Shown here in pieces: positions 18,987 to 27,966 of a stretch of 64,000 bases of DNA (its first letter is position 1; every line of letters starts with the position of its first letter). The notes below the pieces were generated by a model. The model worked only from the letters and a program-made list of their open reading frames with translations. It did no database searches and was not told the DNA's origin. Position numbers and translations under genes: made by a program. The DNA comes from an uncultured Eisenbergiella sp. (GTDB taxonomy: Bacteria; Bacillota; Clostridia; Lachnospirales; Lachnospiraceae), in the NCBI GenBank assembly GCA_947627215.1, contig CANQVD010000014.1, forward strand, positions 1 through 64,000. The letters run 5' to 3'.

Positions 18987-21539
18987 TCAGGTCTCCTCCT
19001 CCTGTGCAAAGCCTTTTCGCCCGTCGGCCTTTTGCTCCAGCCCCGGCAGCACCTGGGAGAAGTCCATATCCGACGCATAGTAAAACTTCGTATAACAGGT
19101 CTGGTTGTAACAGTTGTTCTGCCAGGCGATGCCCGTGCGGTACATGACGTCGTGCATCAGCGTGAACAACTTATGGGATGTCAGCTCCGTGTTCGTGTAG
19201 ATCCGGACCGCGCTGCTGTCCGCCGTGCGCAGCACCATTTCCTCCCGGAAATCGCCGAACAGATCCGCCACCAGGCAGGGATTCCCCTTGGTGCCGTTGT
19301 TGCACAGCACGCCCTCCGGCCGCAGCATCACGCCGTGGGTGTTGTCATTGATGATGCCGGTATGCGGCCCGTGCACATAGTCGGCCAGATCGAGAACCTG
19401 CGTGGTCAGATCCGCCGCCCAGCGGATCCCCTGATTGGTGGCGAGCACCCGGTCCGGCAGGCGGTTTCCCTTTGCGTCGTACATTTCGTTCACCCAGACC
19501 GACAGGCCGCGCACCTCGGGGCTCACATCGCCGATCATGCACCTGCCCAGATCCTCCTCCGCGTATTCCCCGAACAGGGCCTCGCCCGTCTCCGCGTCCC
19601 GCAGCGCCCAGCCATATGGCGCGTTTTTCGCGCCTTCAAACACGTTGAAGATCTGATAGCCCGGCCGGTCCGGATCGATGACGGCCACATGCATGGAATC
19701 GCCGTGCCCGAATTTGGCCCGACGCCCGTCCGGCAGATTCCCGTAGGAGGAATAGAGCAGCGTTCCGTCGTGGTCGATGACCGCCGCGCCGTAGATGATC
19801 TCCTGACAGCCGTCCCCGTCCACATCCGCGGCGGACAGGCTGTGATTTCCCTGGCCTGCCAGTGTCCCGTACACGGGACCGCTCCCCTCTTTTTCATGGG
19901 GAAAATCGCAGAACGGATTGTCCATGGGCACATAGCCGCTGTCCACATCGAACCTCAGCCGGTGTTTCCCTTCGAAGAAATCATAGGCCGCAACGGTGCT
20001 TCTCGTATAGTAGCCGCGGCAGACGATCAGGTAAGGGTGTTCCCCGTCCAGATAGGCCACGCCGGACAAAAACCGGTCCACCCGGTTGCAGGGCTCGATC
20101 CTGGGCATGGCGTAATCGCCCCACATCAGCCCGTCGTCCTCTCTGGGATGCGGAAAAGGAATGGTCTCCAGCTCCCGCCCGTCTCCGGCGAACATGGTCA
20201 GATATTCCGGCCCTTCAAAAATGAAGCCCTCGAATTCCCGCAGCCTGTTTTTCGGACTGCGGGAAGGCGCGTATTCGTCCAGAAAATAGTCCGTCAGCGC
20301 CGCAGCGTCCGCCTCGCACAGCGGATAGGTATAGCTGGGCTCCTTCCCCAGACAGACCTCCGCGCTGGAGGGCCACCGGCCGCTTTTCACCATGGGATGC
20401 TCCTGCCAGTTCATAAACAGCTTCACGAGGTGATCGTAATAATCCTGCGCGCTGCACACATAGTTGTCCGTATTCGCAGCGCCCTTTTCGATATCGCCCT
20501 TCGGCAGCGTGATGTACCGGCGTTCCCGCTCGCTTCCATCCGCATTGTAAAAGATCATGCAGGTGCCCGGCGCGGTCTTCACCGACATCTCCGCTTTCCC
20601 GTCGCCGTCGAAATCGTAGACCATGAACTGCGTGTAGTGAGCGCCCGCCCGGATATTGACCCCCATATCCAGCCGCCACAGCAGCCGCCCGTCCATTTTG
20701 TAACAGTCGATATAGCATTTCCCCGTGTACCCTTTCTGGGAAACATCATGGGAATTGGAGGGATCCCATTTCACATAGAGCTCGTATTCCCCGTCGCCGT
20801 CCGCATCGCCCACGCTCATATCGTTGGCGCTGTATGTATAGACCTCTCCGGCCGGCGTCACGCCGTCCTCCGGCTTACGCAGCGGGATCTCCAGGTAAGG
20901 GCCGTCATTGGCCCAGGGCGCCACCTCCGGGCAGGGCTCCTCCGCTTTTTCCGCCCGGCGCGGCGCACCCGCTCCGACGCTCTGCCCGGTCAGCCGATCT
21001 TCCTTTTCCGCCCGGCAGGCCGCCACCGCGTACCGGTCATCCGCCGTTCCGTCCCGGTCCAGATAATTGGTGCTGTCCGTGACCAGGGCGAGCTTCTCCC
21101 CGTTGCGGTATACCAGATAATCCGTACCGCTCATGCCCGTTTCGGTATACCCCGTCACCTCATCCAACCGCATCCGCCAGGACAGGAACACGCCCTGCTC
21201 CGTCTTCACCGCGATGAGACCGCGGTCCAGCTTCTCCAACTGCTCGCGGAATACCTTCTTCACCGGCGTTTTCAGCAGCGCGCTTTCTCCGACCTTCTCC
21301 GCGCCGCCGTTCCGATACGCCTCGACACGCAGATAATGCGGGATATGCGTCGCCCTGTGCAGCGTAAACTCCGTGCCCTCCGTCTCCCCCACGCACTTAT
21401 ACCGCATGAACGGCGTATACCGGTCCGCCCAGAAAACCCGATACGAAACATCCCCTCCGAACGCGCTTGACACCGGTTCCCAAACGACCGTCACAGAATC
21501 ATCTTCTATGTTCTTTATCCTGAGTTCAAACGAATCCAT
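18987..21539 (-). CDS. Rhamnogalacturonan lyase, PL11 family
   Basis: 850 residues, no signal peptide, hence intracellular like YesX of Bacillus. Cleaves the rhamnose-galacturonic acid backbone of pectin by beta-elimination. Diagnostic stretches are TYSANDMSVGDADGDGEYEL, KWDPSNSHD, AGAHYTQFMVYDFDGDGKAE, QGNHSLSAADVDGDG, LCNNGTKGNP and TLMHDVMYRTGIAWQN. An N-terminal fibronectin-like part precedes them. About 100 residues (NADGSERERRY onward) are inserted after KTAPGT compared with the shorter secreted enzymes. The start at 21539 has GGGGAGGAG just upstream. It lies behind the transporter genes and before the GH2 gene. Confidence 0.92.
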   Translation of the reverse strand: MDSFELRIKNIEDDSVTVVWEPVSSAFGGDVSYRVFWADRYTPFMRYKCVGETEGTEFTLHRATHIPHYLRVEAYRNGGAEKVGESALLKTPVKKVFREQLEKLDRGLIAVKTEQGVFLSWRMRLDEVTGYTETGMSGTDYLVYRNGEKLALVTDSTNYLDRDGTADDRYAVAACRAEKEDRLTGQSVGAGAPRRAEKAEEPCPEVAPWANDGPYLEIPLRKPEDGVTPAGEVYTYSANDMSVGDADGDGEYELYVKWDPSNSHDVSQKGYTGKCYIDCYKMDGRLLWRLDMGVNIRAGAHYTQFMVYDFDGDGKAEMSVKTAPGTCMIFYNADGSERERRYITLPKGDIEKGAANTDNYVCSAQDYYDHLVKLFMNWQEHPMVKSGRWPSSAEVCLGKEPSYTYPLCEADAAALTDYFLDEYAPSRSPKNRLREFEGFIFEGPEYLTMFAGDGRELETIPFPHPREDDGLMWGDYAMPRIEPCNRVDRFLSGVAYLDGEHPYLIVCRGYYTRSTVAAYDFFEGKHRLRFDVDSGYVPMDNPFCDFPHEKEGSGPVYGTLAGQGNHSLSAADVDGDGCQEIIYGAAVIDHDGTLLYSSYGNLPDGRRAKFGHGDSMHVAVIDPDRPGYQIFNVFEGAKNAPYGWALRDAETGEALFGEYAEEDLGRCMIGDVSPEVRGLSVWVNEMYDAKGNRLPDRVLATNQGIRWAADLTTQVLDLADYVHGPHTGIINDNTHGVMLRPEGVLCNNGTKGNPCLVADLFGDFREEMVLRTADSSAVRIYTNTELTSHKLFTLMHDVMYRTGIAWQNNCYNQTCYTKFYYASDMDFSQVLPGLEQKADGRKGFAQEEET

Positions 21540-21560
21540 ATTCTCCTCCCCCGAAAAGAA

Positions 21561-21592
21561 CTCACCGGCACCCGTAAACGGATGCCGGTGAG
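21561..21592 (-). terminator. Terminator between binding-protein and lyase genes
   Basis: A 10-bp perfect stem CTCACCGGCA / TGCCGGTGAG with a self-pairing interior (CCGT/ACGG) is followed on the minus strand by TTCTTTTC. It lies after the solute-binding protein gene and 22 bases before the lyase start. A partial terminator here would allow more binding protein than enzyme to be made from one transcript. Confidence 0.65.
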
Positions 21593-21660
21593 CGTCAGCC
21601 TGTTTCAGGCACACATATCAGCAAATGCTCTCTGTCATAAAGGAAAGCCACAGGCCGTCC

Positions 21661-23307
21661 TTATTTGTTCGCCGCGTACTGCTCGTTCACTTCCGCGATG
21701 ATCTGATCATAGCCTCTCGCTCTGATCTCGTCAAAGCCTGCCTTCAGGTCGTCCAGGGAGATCGCGCCGCACACATACTGGGTTCTGAGCGCGGTAGCCT
21801 GGCTGTCCAGATCGGCGCCGTTCTCCGCGTAAGCGGGAGAATTCACCTTATAGGAAAGGGCGGGATCGATGACTGCGTAAGGAAGAGCCGCCTCATAAGC
21901 CTCGTTCTGCGCCTCGTCTCTCTCGGTGAGCACGGTAGGAAGCGTGGTCGCCTCGGTAGAAGGCAGGAAGCAGAGCAACTGGTTCAGGCCCTGATAGTTG
22001 GAGGAAAGCTCGGTATCCTCGGCATCCAGCTTCACGATTCTGCCTTCCTCATCCAGCTCGTAGTTAATGCCTTCCAGACCGTACTGGGTCAGGGTCAGCA
22101 TTTCGGGATCGTTCAGCTTATCCAGAACGGTCAGAGCAGCCTCGATCTTCTCGGGTGTATCGCAGGTGGAAGCGGACAGGGTGTAGAAGCCGTTGTAACC
22201 GGCGGTAGCCAGCGTATGGCCGTTCACAGCGCCGTAAAGCACTTCACGGGCGGGCTCGTCAGGGTTCACCACGGAAGGGGTATAGGTATCTTCTGCCACG
22301 AAGTAGTTCCAGATTCTCTTGCCGGAATCCAGCACGTCGATGTACACGCCGTTCTCACCCTTCTTGCAGCCCTCGCTCCAACTGTCGGTCGGGATGGAAG
22401 GCCAATCCTGAGGCATCAGCTTCTCGTCGTACAGCTTCTTGATGTATTCCAGCGCCTCAAAATACTCGTCCTGCATCCACACGGGAACTAACTGTCCGTC
22501 CACTTCCGCCCAGCCGTTGCCGACGCCGAACCAGGTCTGGATGATATCGAAAGGACCGGTATAGGAGGTCATCTCCATCGGATAGTCGCAGAAGCCTTCA
22601 TGCTTGTCGTTGCCGTTCTTCATGGCCACCAGCATGTTGTACACATCGTCGGGGGTCGCATTCTCGCCCAGCTCAACGCCCAGCGCTTCCGCCCAGTCCT
22701 GACGGTAGCAGAGACCGTAACGGCCTACCACACGGGTACGGGGCAGAGCGATCAGCTTGCCGTCCACCATCAGGTTCGCGGCTACGCTCTCGGACATGCC
22801 GGACAGGTTCGGATACTTCGCGCTGTCCCAGATATACTGGCCCAGATCGACGAAAGCGCCCGCCTTGGCGGCGTTCACAACGTCACCGGTCATGGTGCCG
22901 CCGTAGGACATGATCATCGGCATGGTGGAAGGGCTCGCATAGTACAGGGAGTTCTTCTCGCTCAGGGCATCGTTGTTCACCCAGGTGAGCTCGATGTCAT
23001 GGCCGACATAATCTTCGATCTTCTGGAAAATCTCTTCCGCATAGTTGCCTACGTTGTTGTTGCCGGCGTTCAGATCGATAACGCTCCAGGTAATGGTCTG
23101 GCGCTCGATGGGGGCCGCCGCCTCTTCTCCGCCTTCTGCAGCGGCATCGCCGGTCGTATCGGCGGGCGCCGCTTCAGAGCTGCTCTGCGCGGGCTCGGAG
23201 GCGCTTCCGGAGCTGCTGGAGCTGCTTCCTCCGCAGGCTGTCAGTCCAAAAGCCATCACACCGGCCAGCGCCAGCGCAAGAATTTTGCTGATGCTTTTCT
23301 TTTTCAT
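21661..23307 (-). CDS. Extracellular sugar-binding lipoprotein of ABC transporter (LplA-like)
   Basis: 548 residues. A lipoprotein signal peptide ends in GLTACGG (lipid-modified Cys25), then a Ser/Ala/Glu-rich linker to about residue 68, then a large type-2 periplasmic-binding fold (TITWSVIDLN onward). The size and the two neighbouring permeases place it in the group importing oligosaccharides such as rhamnogalacturonan fragments (CUT1, LplABC/YtcQ type). No ATPase gene lies nearby; these systems commonly borrow an MsmX-like ATPase. The signal start has a good upstream site (AAGGAGGAC). Confidence 0.92.
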   Translation of the reverse strand: MKKKSISKILALALAGVMAFGLTACGGSSSSSSGSASEPAQSSSEAAPADTTGDAAAEGGEEAAAPIERQTITWSVIDLNAGNNNVGNYAEEIFQKIEDYVGHDIELTWVNNDALSEKNSLYYASPSTMPMIMSYGGTMTGDVVNAAKAGAFVDLGQYIWDSAKYPNLSGMSESVAANLMVDGKLIALPRTRVVGRYGLCYRQDWAEALGVELGENATPDDVYNMLVAMKNGNDKHEGFCDYPMEMTSYTGPFDIIQTWFGVGNGWAEVDGQLVPVWMQDEYFEALEYIKKLYDEKLMPQDWPSIPTDSWSEGCKKGENGVYIDVLDSGKRIWNYFVAEDTYTPSVVNPDEPAREVLYGAVNGHTLATAGYNGFYTLSASTCDTPEKIEAALTVLDKLNDPEMLTLTQYGLEGINYELDEEGRIVKLDAEDTELSSNYQGLNQLLCFLPSTEATTLPTVLTERDEAQNEAYEAALPYAVIDPALSYKVNSPAYAENGADLDSQATALRTQYVCGAISLDDLKAGFDEIRARGYDQIIAEVNEQYAANK

Positions 23308-23370
23308 AGTGTCCTCCTTGTTGGATTTGAAAAAATTTTTATGAATACGGGTTGCCCCGCAGTCAACTGA

Positions 23371-24282
23371 TTAACCCTTGACCGCGCCTACCATCACGCC
23401 CTTGGTGAAATACTTCTGCACGAACGGGTAAACGATCAGGATCGGCACCGTGGCGATCACGGTACAGGCCATCTTCACGGCCTTGTCGGGCGGCGCGCCG
23501 AACATATCGTAATCCAGCACCTGGTTGTCGGCGATCTTGGAGGTCTGCAGGATGATGGAACGAAGCTGGATCTGGATCGGGTACTTCTCCGCGGTAGACA
23601 GATAGATCATGGCGTTGAAGTAGTCGTTCCAGAAGCCCACGCCGTAAAACAGGGAAATGGAAGCGATCACGGGCTTGGACAGCGGCAGCGCGACCCTTGT
23701 GAAGATCTGCAGGTCATTGGCGCCGTCCATATAGGAAGCCTCGTCCAGCTCCACCGGCAGTCCCTGGAAAAACTTCTTGATGATGATCATGTTGAACGGA
23801 CTGATCAGGCCAGGCAGGATCAGGGCCCACCAACTGTCCAGCAGGCCGTAGGCCTGATAGACCAGATAGGAAGGGATCATGCCGCCGCCGAACAGCATCG
23901 TGAAGATGACCATGTTCATCATCCAGTTGCGCCCCCGGAAATGGCTCTTGGACAGGGGATAGGCAAAGCTTAAGGAAAACGCCATACAGCAGACGGTGCC
24001 CAGGATCGTCAGCAGGATGGAGTTGCGCAGGCCCCGCAGAATATTGGCGGTCCGGATGGCGTACTGATACGCGTTCAGGGACCACTCGCTGGGAATGATG
24101 AAGAACGCTTTCTCCGTCAGCTCCTTCTCTGTGGCGAAGGAGCCCGCGAATACATACAGGAAGGGCAAAACCGTGCTCAGGGCGATCAGGCCCAGCGCAA
24201 CATAAATGATGACATCAACGATCTGGTCGCCTGTGCTCTTGCGAACCTTGGCGCCTTCTTTGACTTTATGTTCTTTAGCCAT
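23371..24282 (-). CDS. Carbohydrate ABC transporter permease (YtcP/LplC type)
   Basis: 303 residues with six membrane segments. It carries the inner-membrane permease motif for contact with the ATPase (EASYMDGANDLQIFTRVALPLSKP). Works with the permease encoded just upstream and the lipoprotein encoded just downstream to import an oligosaccharide. The start is 16 bases after the stop of the partner permease, with GGGAGTG upstream. Confidence 0.93.
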   Translation of the reverse strand: MAKEHKVKEGAKVRKSTGDQIVDVIIYVALGLIALSTVLPFLYVFAGSFATEKELTEKAFFIIPSEWSLNAYQYAIRTANILRGLRNSILLTILGTVCCMAFSLSFAYPLSKSHFRGRNWMMNMVIFTMLFGGGMIPSYLVYQAYGLLDSWWALILPGLISPFNMIIIKKFFQGLPVELDEASYMDGANDLQIFTRVALPLSKPVIASISLFYGVGFWNDYFNAMIYLSTAEKYPIQIQLRSIILQTSKIADNQVLDYDMFGAPPDKAVKMACTVIATVPILIVYPFVQKYFTKGVMVGAVKG

Positions 24283-24298
24283 AATTCACACTCCCTTC

Positions 24299-25273
24299 TC
24301 AATACAATCCGCTCTCGCCGAACATCTTGGCAACTCTGTCCGCAAGAAGTACCATTATCATGCCGACCACCGATTTGAACATACCGGCTGCGGAGGAGAA
24401 GGAATACTGGCCGCTCCGGATACCCTTTGTATAGATGTAGGTATCGAACACTTCCGCTCTGGCGATGTTCAGGTCGTTGCGCATCATGAAGATCTGCTCG
24501 TAGCCCGTGTTCAGGATGCTGCCCACACGCATGATCAGCATCATGACGATGGTGCTTCTGATGGAAGGAAGCGTGATGTGCCACATCAGCCTCCAGCGAC
24601 CCGCGCCGTCCACTCTAGCCGCCTCGTAGAGCTCCTGATCCACGCCGGAGAGCGCTGCCAGGAATACGATGGTGCCATAGCCCGTCTCACGCCAGATATC
24701 CTGGCCGACGATCAGGCCCCAGAACGTGGAGGCGTTCTGCAGAATATCAAAGCTCTTGCCTCCGGAAAGGGACTGATATATGATATTGAAGATACCGTCG
24801 GATACGTTGAACAACTGATAGGTCAAGCTGGTCACGATAACCCAGGACACGAAGTGGGGAATGTACACCAGCGTCTGCACCACTCTCTTATAGCCGCTGT
24901 GCCGCACCTCATTCAGGAACAGGGAGAGGATGATCGGCGCCGGGAAATAGAGAAGTAGCTGCAGCAGGCTAATCCCCAGCGTGTTCACCAGCAGATTCGT
25001 GAAATCGTGATTGCTGAAGAACTTCGTGAACTGCCCGAACCCCACCCAGGGGCTGTCCCAGATTCCGATGAAGGGGGAATACTCCTTGAACGCGATCACC
25101 AGTCCGCCCATCGGAACGTAACGGAAGAGGATGAAATAGAGGAAACCGGGCAGGAACAGCAGATACAGCCATATATGCTGCTTCATATACTGGCTGGTGC
25201 TCATGCGTTTCAGCTTAATCGTCCGTCCGTCGGAGAGCGTGACCACTCCTTTTTTGTTGACTTTTGTCGCCAT
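24299..25273 (-). CDS. Carbohydrate ABC transporter permease (LplB/YteP type)
   Basis: 324 residues with six membrane segments. After the N-terminus comes FLPGFLYFILFRYVPMGGL, typical of LplB-type permeases, and the EAA-like loop (YEAARVDGAGRWRLMWHITLP). I placed the start at the ATG at 25273, which gives the family length; the open frame continues to 25669 through a promoter and terminator region and is not coding there. GGTGG lies about ten bases upstream. First gene of the transporter/enzyme operon. Confidence 0.92.
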   Translation of the reverse strand: MATKVNKKGVVTLSDGRTIKLKRMSTSQYMKQHIWLYLLFLPGFLYFILFRYVPMGGLVIAFKEYSPFIGIWDSPWVGFGQFTKFFSNHDFTNLLVNTLGISLLQLLLYFPAPIILSLFLNEVRHSGYKRVVQTLVYIPHFVSWVIVTSLTYQLFNVSDGIFNIIYQSLSGGKSFDILQNASTFWGLIVGQDIWRETGYGTIVFLAALSGVDQELYEAARVDGAGRWRLMWHITLPSIRSTIVMMLIMRVGSILNTGYEQIFMMRNDLNIARAEVFDTYIYTKGIRSGQYSFSSAAGMFKSVVGMIMVLLADRVAKMFGESGLY

Positions 25274-25360
25274 ACCACAGGAACCACCTTTCGTTAAAAT
25301 AGATACTTTGCCTGTCGTTCTCTCGCCAATTTGAACAATAGATTTAAAGTACCGTAATAA

Positions 25361-25389
25361 ATTATATCCACGTTGCAGAATTACGTCTA
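25361..25389 (-). promoter_or_regulatory. Promoter of the sugar transporter operon
   Basis: On the minus strand TAGACG (25384-25389) and a consensus TATAAT (25361-25366) lie 17 bases apart, about 88 bases ahead of the LplB-type permease start. The poor -35 suits activation by the neighbouring AraC-type regulator. Confidence 0.6.
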
Positions 25390-25502
25390 TAATCATTTCT
25401 TTGAATTTTCCAATTCTGACCGGAAAAATCGTCATGAAAGCGCTTACATGATATAACTTTGTCCATTTCTTTCCGTGTCTGTCCGCCTTTTTTCGCGCAG
25501 AA

Positions 25503-25556
25503 AAAACAATCATTTTATTTTTCGCTTTTCCTTCGTAAAAATAAAATGATTGTTTT
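25503..25556 (-). terminator. 20-bp perfect hairpin terminating the regulator gene
   Basis: Two 20-base arms (25503-25522 and 25537-25556) are exact reverse complements, separated by 14 bases. On the minus strand the right-hand end runs into TTTTTTCTG. It lies 40 bases after the AraC-type regulator stop and separates it from the transporter operon. Confidence 0.7.
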
Positions 25557-25595
25557 CTGAATTCAACTGTGCAATTTTCACGCCTGCCGGCCTTT

Positions 25596-27020
25596 TTATT
25601 CCTGCCGACGGAACTTTCCGGGCGTGATGCCGGTACTCTTGCTGAAGAACCGGATGAAGTTCTGCGCATTGGTATAATTGAGCCGGGCCGCGATCTGGGC
25701 CACCGTGAGATCGGTCTCCAGCAGAAGCCGCTTCGCCTCCTCCAGCTTGTATTCCTCCAGATAATCGCTGAAGGACTTCCCCCGCTCTGTCTTCAAAAGC
25801 TTCCAGATATAAGAGGGGTGTACCTGCAGCGCGAAGGCGCATTCCGTCAGCGTGATATTCCCCTGCCGCTCCCGGATCAGCCGCTCGACATCCTCCATCA
25901 TCGAACGGGCGCCCTTCTCCAACAGCTCGCTGCGCATCCGGAGCACGGGGTCCACCAGCCTCGATTCCACGAGGTGCCTCACCCTGACAGGCTCCGGCAT
26001 CCACAGCAGATCGTCGCACAGGGCGACGAGTCCGCCCGGACACAGGCTGCGCAGATCCAGACCGGTCTCCAGCGCGACAGACAGGACCGCGTTCACAAAC
26101 TGCAGGATATAGATGATTTCCTCTTCTTTTCCCGCCGTCTTTTTCAGAAAGCTCTCAAAGCCGTCCAGCGCCTGACCGCACAAAATCCTGTCAATGCCCT
26201 TCAGCCCCTTCTGAATCTCCTGCGCATACCGGAAATCGAAGAACCCCTCCGCGCCCTCCGGAGCGAAGAAGCGTGAGCCCGCCGGTTCCCCGTTCTCCGC
26301 CTTTTGCGCCCGGCAGCGCATCAGCGCGCGGATGCTCTCCTGACAGGCCTCCCGGAAATGGCCGCGGCCGCTGTGGACCGCGCTGATCCCCATGCGGATC
26401 CCGGCCTCCCAGAGAGGCGCGGCCAGCGTCTCCAGCTCCCTGTAATACGCGTCGATCCTCTCCAGCAGTTCTCCCTCTTCCTCACCCGTAAAAAGAACGG
26501 CTATGCTTCCGTCCGCGATGCAGACCGGCGGCAGCCAGAGGGCTTTTTTCATCGGCTCCGTCATCTCCCAGAGCAGCCGCCGGCAGACGGCGTTCGCCCG
26601 TTCATTCCCGTCCGGAGCAGCCGCCGAACCGTTTTCCTCCGGACACAGCGCGATGAACGCCAGCGCGTAATATCTTCCCATTTCCGGCGCCAGGCCGCCG
26701 ATATAGCTGCGCCATTCCTCTTCCCCAACCGTCTCCCCCCGGAGCAGCCGGAGCTGAAAGAGCTTCAAAGCGGCCTCTCCGGCCTCCTGCTGTGCCCTTC
26801 GCAGGGCCGGACAGCGGGAAAACAGGACTGCGGCGGTTACGCCGCACCCCGCCGAAACCGCGGTCAGCGCCAGCCAGACCCACAGAAGAGGGGCCGCCTC
26901 CGCGGAGGCCGTCCCCGCCGTACAGGCGACATAAACGCCAAAAACGACCGCCAGAGCGCCGGGTACTCCCGCGATGCCTATATAGAGCCATGGGCCGGTT
27001 TTCCTTTTTCCTTCGTTCAT
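25596..27020 (-). CDS. AraC-family regulator with membrane-spanning N-terminus
   Basis: 474 residues. Two predicted membrane segments (about 12-32 and 43-66) are followed by a soluble middle part and a C-terminal AraC double helix-turn-helix (about 370-474: LTECAFALQVHPSYIWKLLK and LTVAQIAARLNYTNAQNFIRFFSK). Many Clostridia place such YesN-like regulators beside LplABC transporters, so it likely controls the adjacent pectin operon. The start has GGGGAG upstream and is only 33 bases after the sdaAA stop, so it may be co-transcribed with the serine dehydratase genes. Confidence 0.88.
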   Translation of the reverse strand: MNEGKRKTGPWLYIGIAGVPGALAVVFGVYVACTAGTASAEAAPLLWVWLALTAVSAGCGVTAAVLFSRCPALRRAQQEAGEAALKLFQLRLLRGETVGEEEWRSYIGGLAPEMGRYYALAFIALCPEENGSAAAPDGNERANAVCRRLLWEMTEPMKKALWLPPVCIADGSIAVLFTGEEEGELLERIDAYYRELETLAAPLWEAGIRMGISAVHSGRGHFREACQESIRALMRCRAQKAENGEPAGSRFFAPEGAEGFFDFRYAQEIQKGLKGIDRILCGQALDGFESFLKKTAGKEEEIIYILQFVNAVLSVALETGLDLRSLCPGGLVALCDDLLWMPEPVRVRHLVESRLVDPVLRMRSELLEKGARSMMEDVERLIRERQGNITLTECAFALQVHPSYIWKLLKTERGKSFSDYLEEYKLEEAKRLLLETDLTVAQIAARLNYTNAQNFIRFFSKSTGITPGKFRRQE

Positions 27021-27053
27021 TCGATGCTCCCCGTATTCTCTCGCTCCACACGC

Positions 27054-27935
27054 TCAGCCGTTCCCGCCGTCTTTCCGGAGGCGTTCCCCGGCACGAGCGC
27101 CTCCCGGCGTGGCCGCCAGGCCGCCCTCGCCCGTTTCCCGCAGGCAGGCCGGCAGGGATATGCCCACCTCCCGCATGGCGTCGATCACCTCGTCCGGCGC
27201 GATCCTGCTGACGATCCCCGCCAGCGCCATATCCGCCGCCGCCAGCGCCACCACAGCGCCGGAAACGTTGCGCTTGATGCAGGGAACCTCCACCAGTCCG
27301 GCGACCGGATCGCATACCAGCCCCAGCAGATTCTTCATCGCCATGGCAGCCGCCTGCGCGATCTTTGCGGCATCCCCGCCCCGCAGGCTGACGGCCGCTC
27401 CGGCCGCCATGGAGGAGGCCGAACCGATCTCCGCCTGACAGCCTCCCTCCGCGCCGGACAAAAAAGCGCGGGACGCGATCACGCCGCCGATACCGCCCGC
27501 CACATAGAGCGCCTCCGTCATCTGTTCATCCGAGAACCCGTATTTTTCCTGCATGGAAAGAAGCACTGCCGGAACCACGCCGCAGGCGCCCGCCGTAGGC
27601 GCGGCCACAATGCGCTTCATGCAGGCGTTGGACTCGCCCATTTTGATCGCCCGTTCCATCACCCGGCCCATGAATTCTCCGCAGACCGTATCCTGCGCGT
27701 CCACGTAAGCCCGCATTTTCCCGCCGTCTCCTCCCGCGAGCCGGCTGCCGGACGCCAGCGTCGGATCATAGGCGGCGTCCGCTTCCTTCATCGCCAGATA
27801 CATGGCCTCCATCTGGGAAAAGGAGGTCTCCGGGGACAACTGACGCTCCTGACAGTCATCCGCCCGAATCACCTCCCAGAATTTCATCTTTTTTTCCGCC
27901 GCCGTACGGCAGATCTCCTCCAGAGAACGATACAT
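27054..27935 (-). CDS. sdaAA: L-serine dehydratase, iron-sulfur-dependent, alpha subunit
   Basis: 293 residues. With the beta subunit it turns serine into pyruvate and ammonia using a [4Fe-4S] cluster. Cysteines in the expected settings are seen in TAGACGVVPAVLLSMQ, GGCQAEIGSASSMAAGA and VCDPVAGLVEVPCIKRN. The start MYRSLEEICRTA is typical of the family. It follows sdaAB by 31 bases and precedes the AraC-type regulator by 33. Confidence 0.95.
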   Translation of the reverse strand: MYRSLEEICRTAAEKKMKFWEVIRADDCQERQLSPETSFSQMEAMYLAMKEADAAYDPTLASGSRLAGGDGGKMRAYVDAQDTVCGEFMGRVMERAIKMGESNACMKRIVAAPTAGACGVVPAVLLSMQEKYGFSDEQMTEALYVAGGIGGVIASRAFLSGAEGGCQAEIGSASSMAAGAAVSLRGGDAAKIAQAAAMAMKNLLGLVCDPVAGLVEVPCIKRNVSGAVVALAAADMALAGIVSRIAPDEVIDAMREVGISLPACLRETGEGGLAATPGGARAGERLRKDGGNG

Positions 27936-27966
27936 TTTCTTCCCCCCATTGCCCGGTTTTCGTTTT

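Larger units (their letters stand above)
25274..25595. other. Regulatory spacer ahead of the rhamnogalacturonan operon
   Basis: A 322-base gene-free stretch. It holds the operon promoter (25361-25389) and a long perfect hairpin that ends the regulator gene (25503-25556). The portion 25390-25502 is AT-rich and could carry operators for the AraC-type regulator; I see no clear direct repeat. Confidence 0.6.

Noticed and set aside
16989-21470. A 1493-codon plus-strand open frame
   Set aside because: It lies wholly opposite the GH2 and PL11 genes, has no family motifs, and reflects third-position GC bias of the real genes.
25274-25669. N-terminal extension of the LplB-type permease
   Set aside because: The extension crosses a promoter and a 20-bp terminator hairpin and would make the protein far longer than the family.
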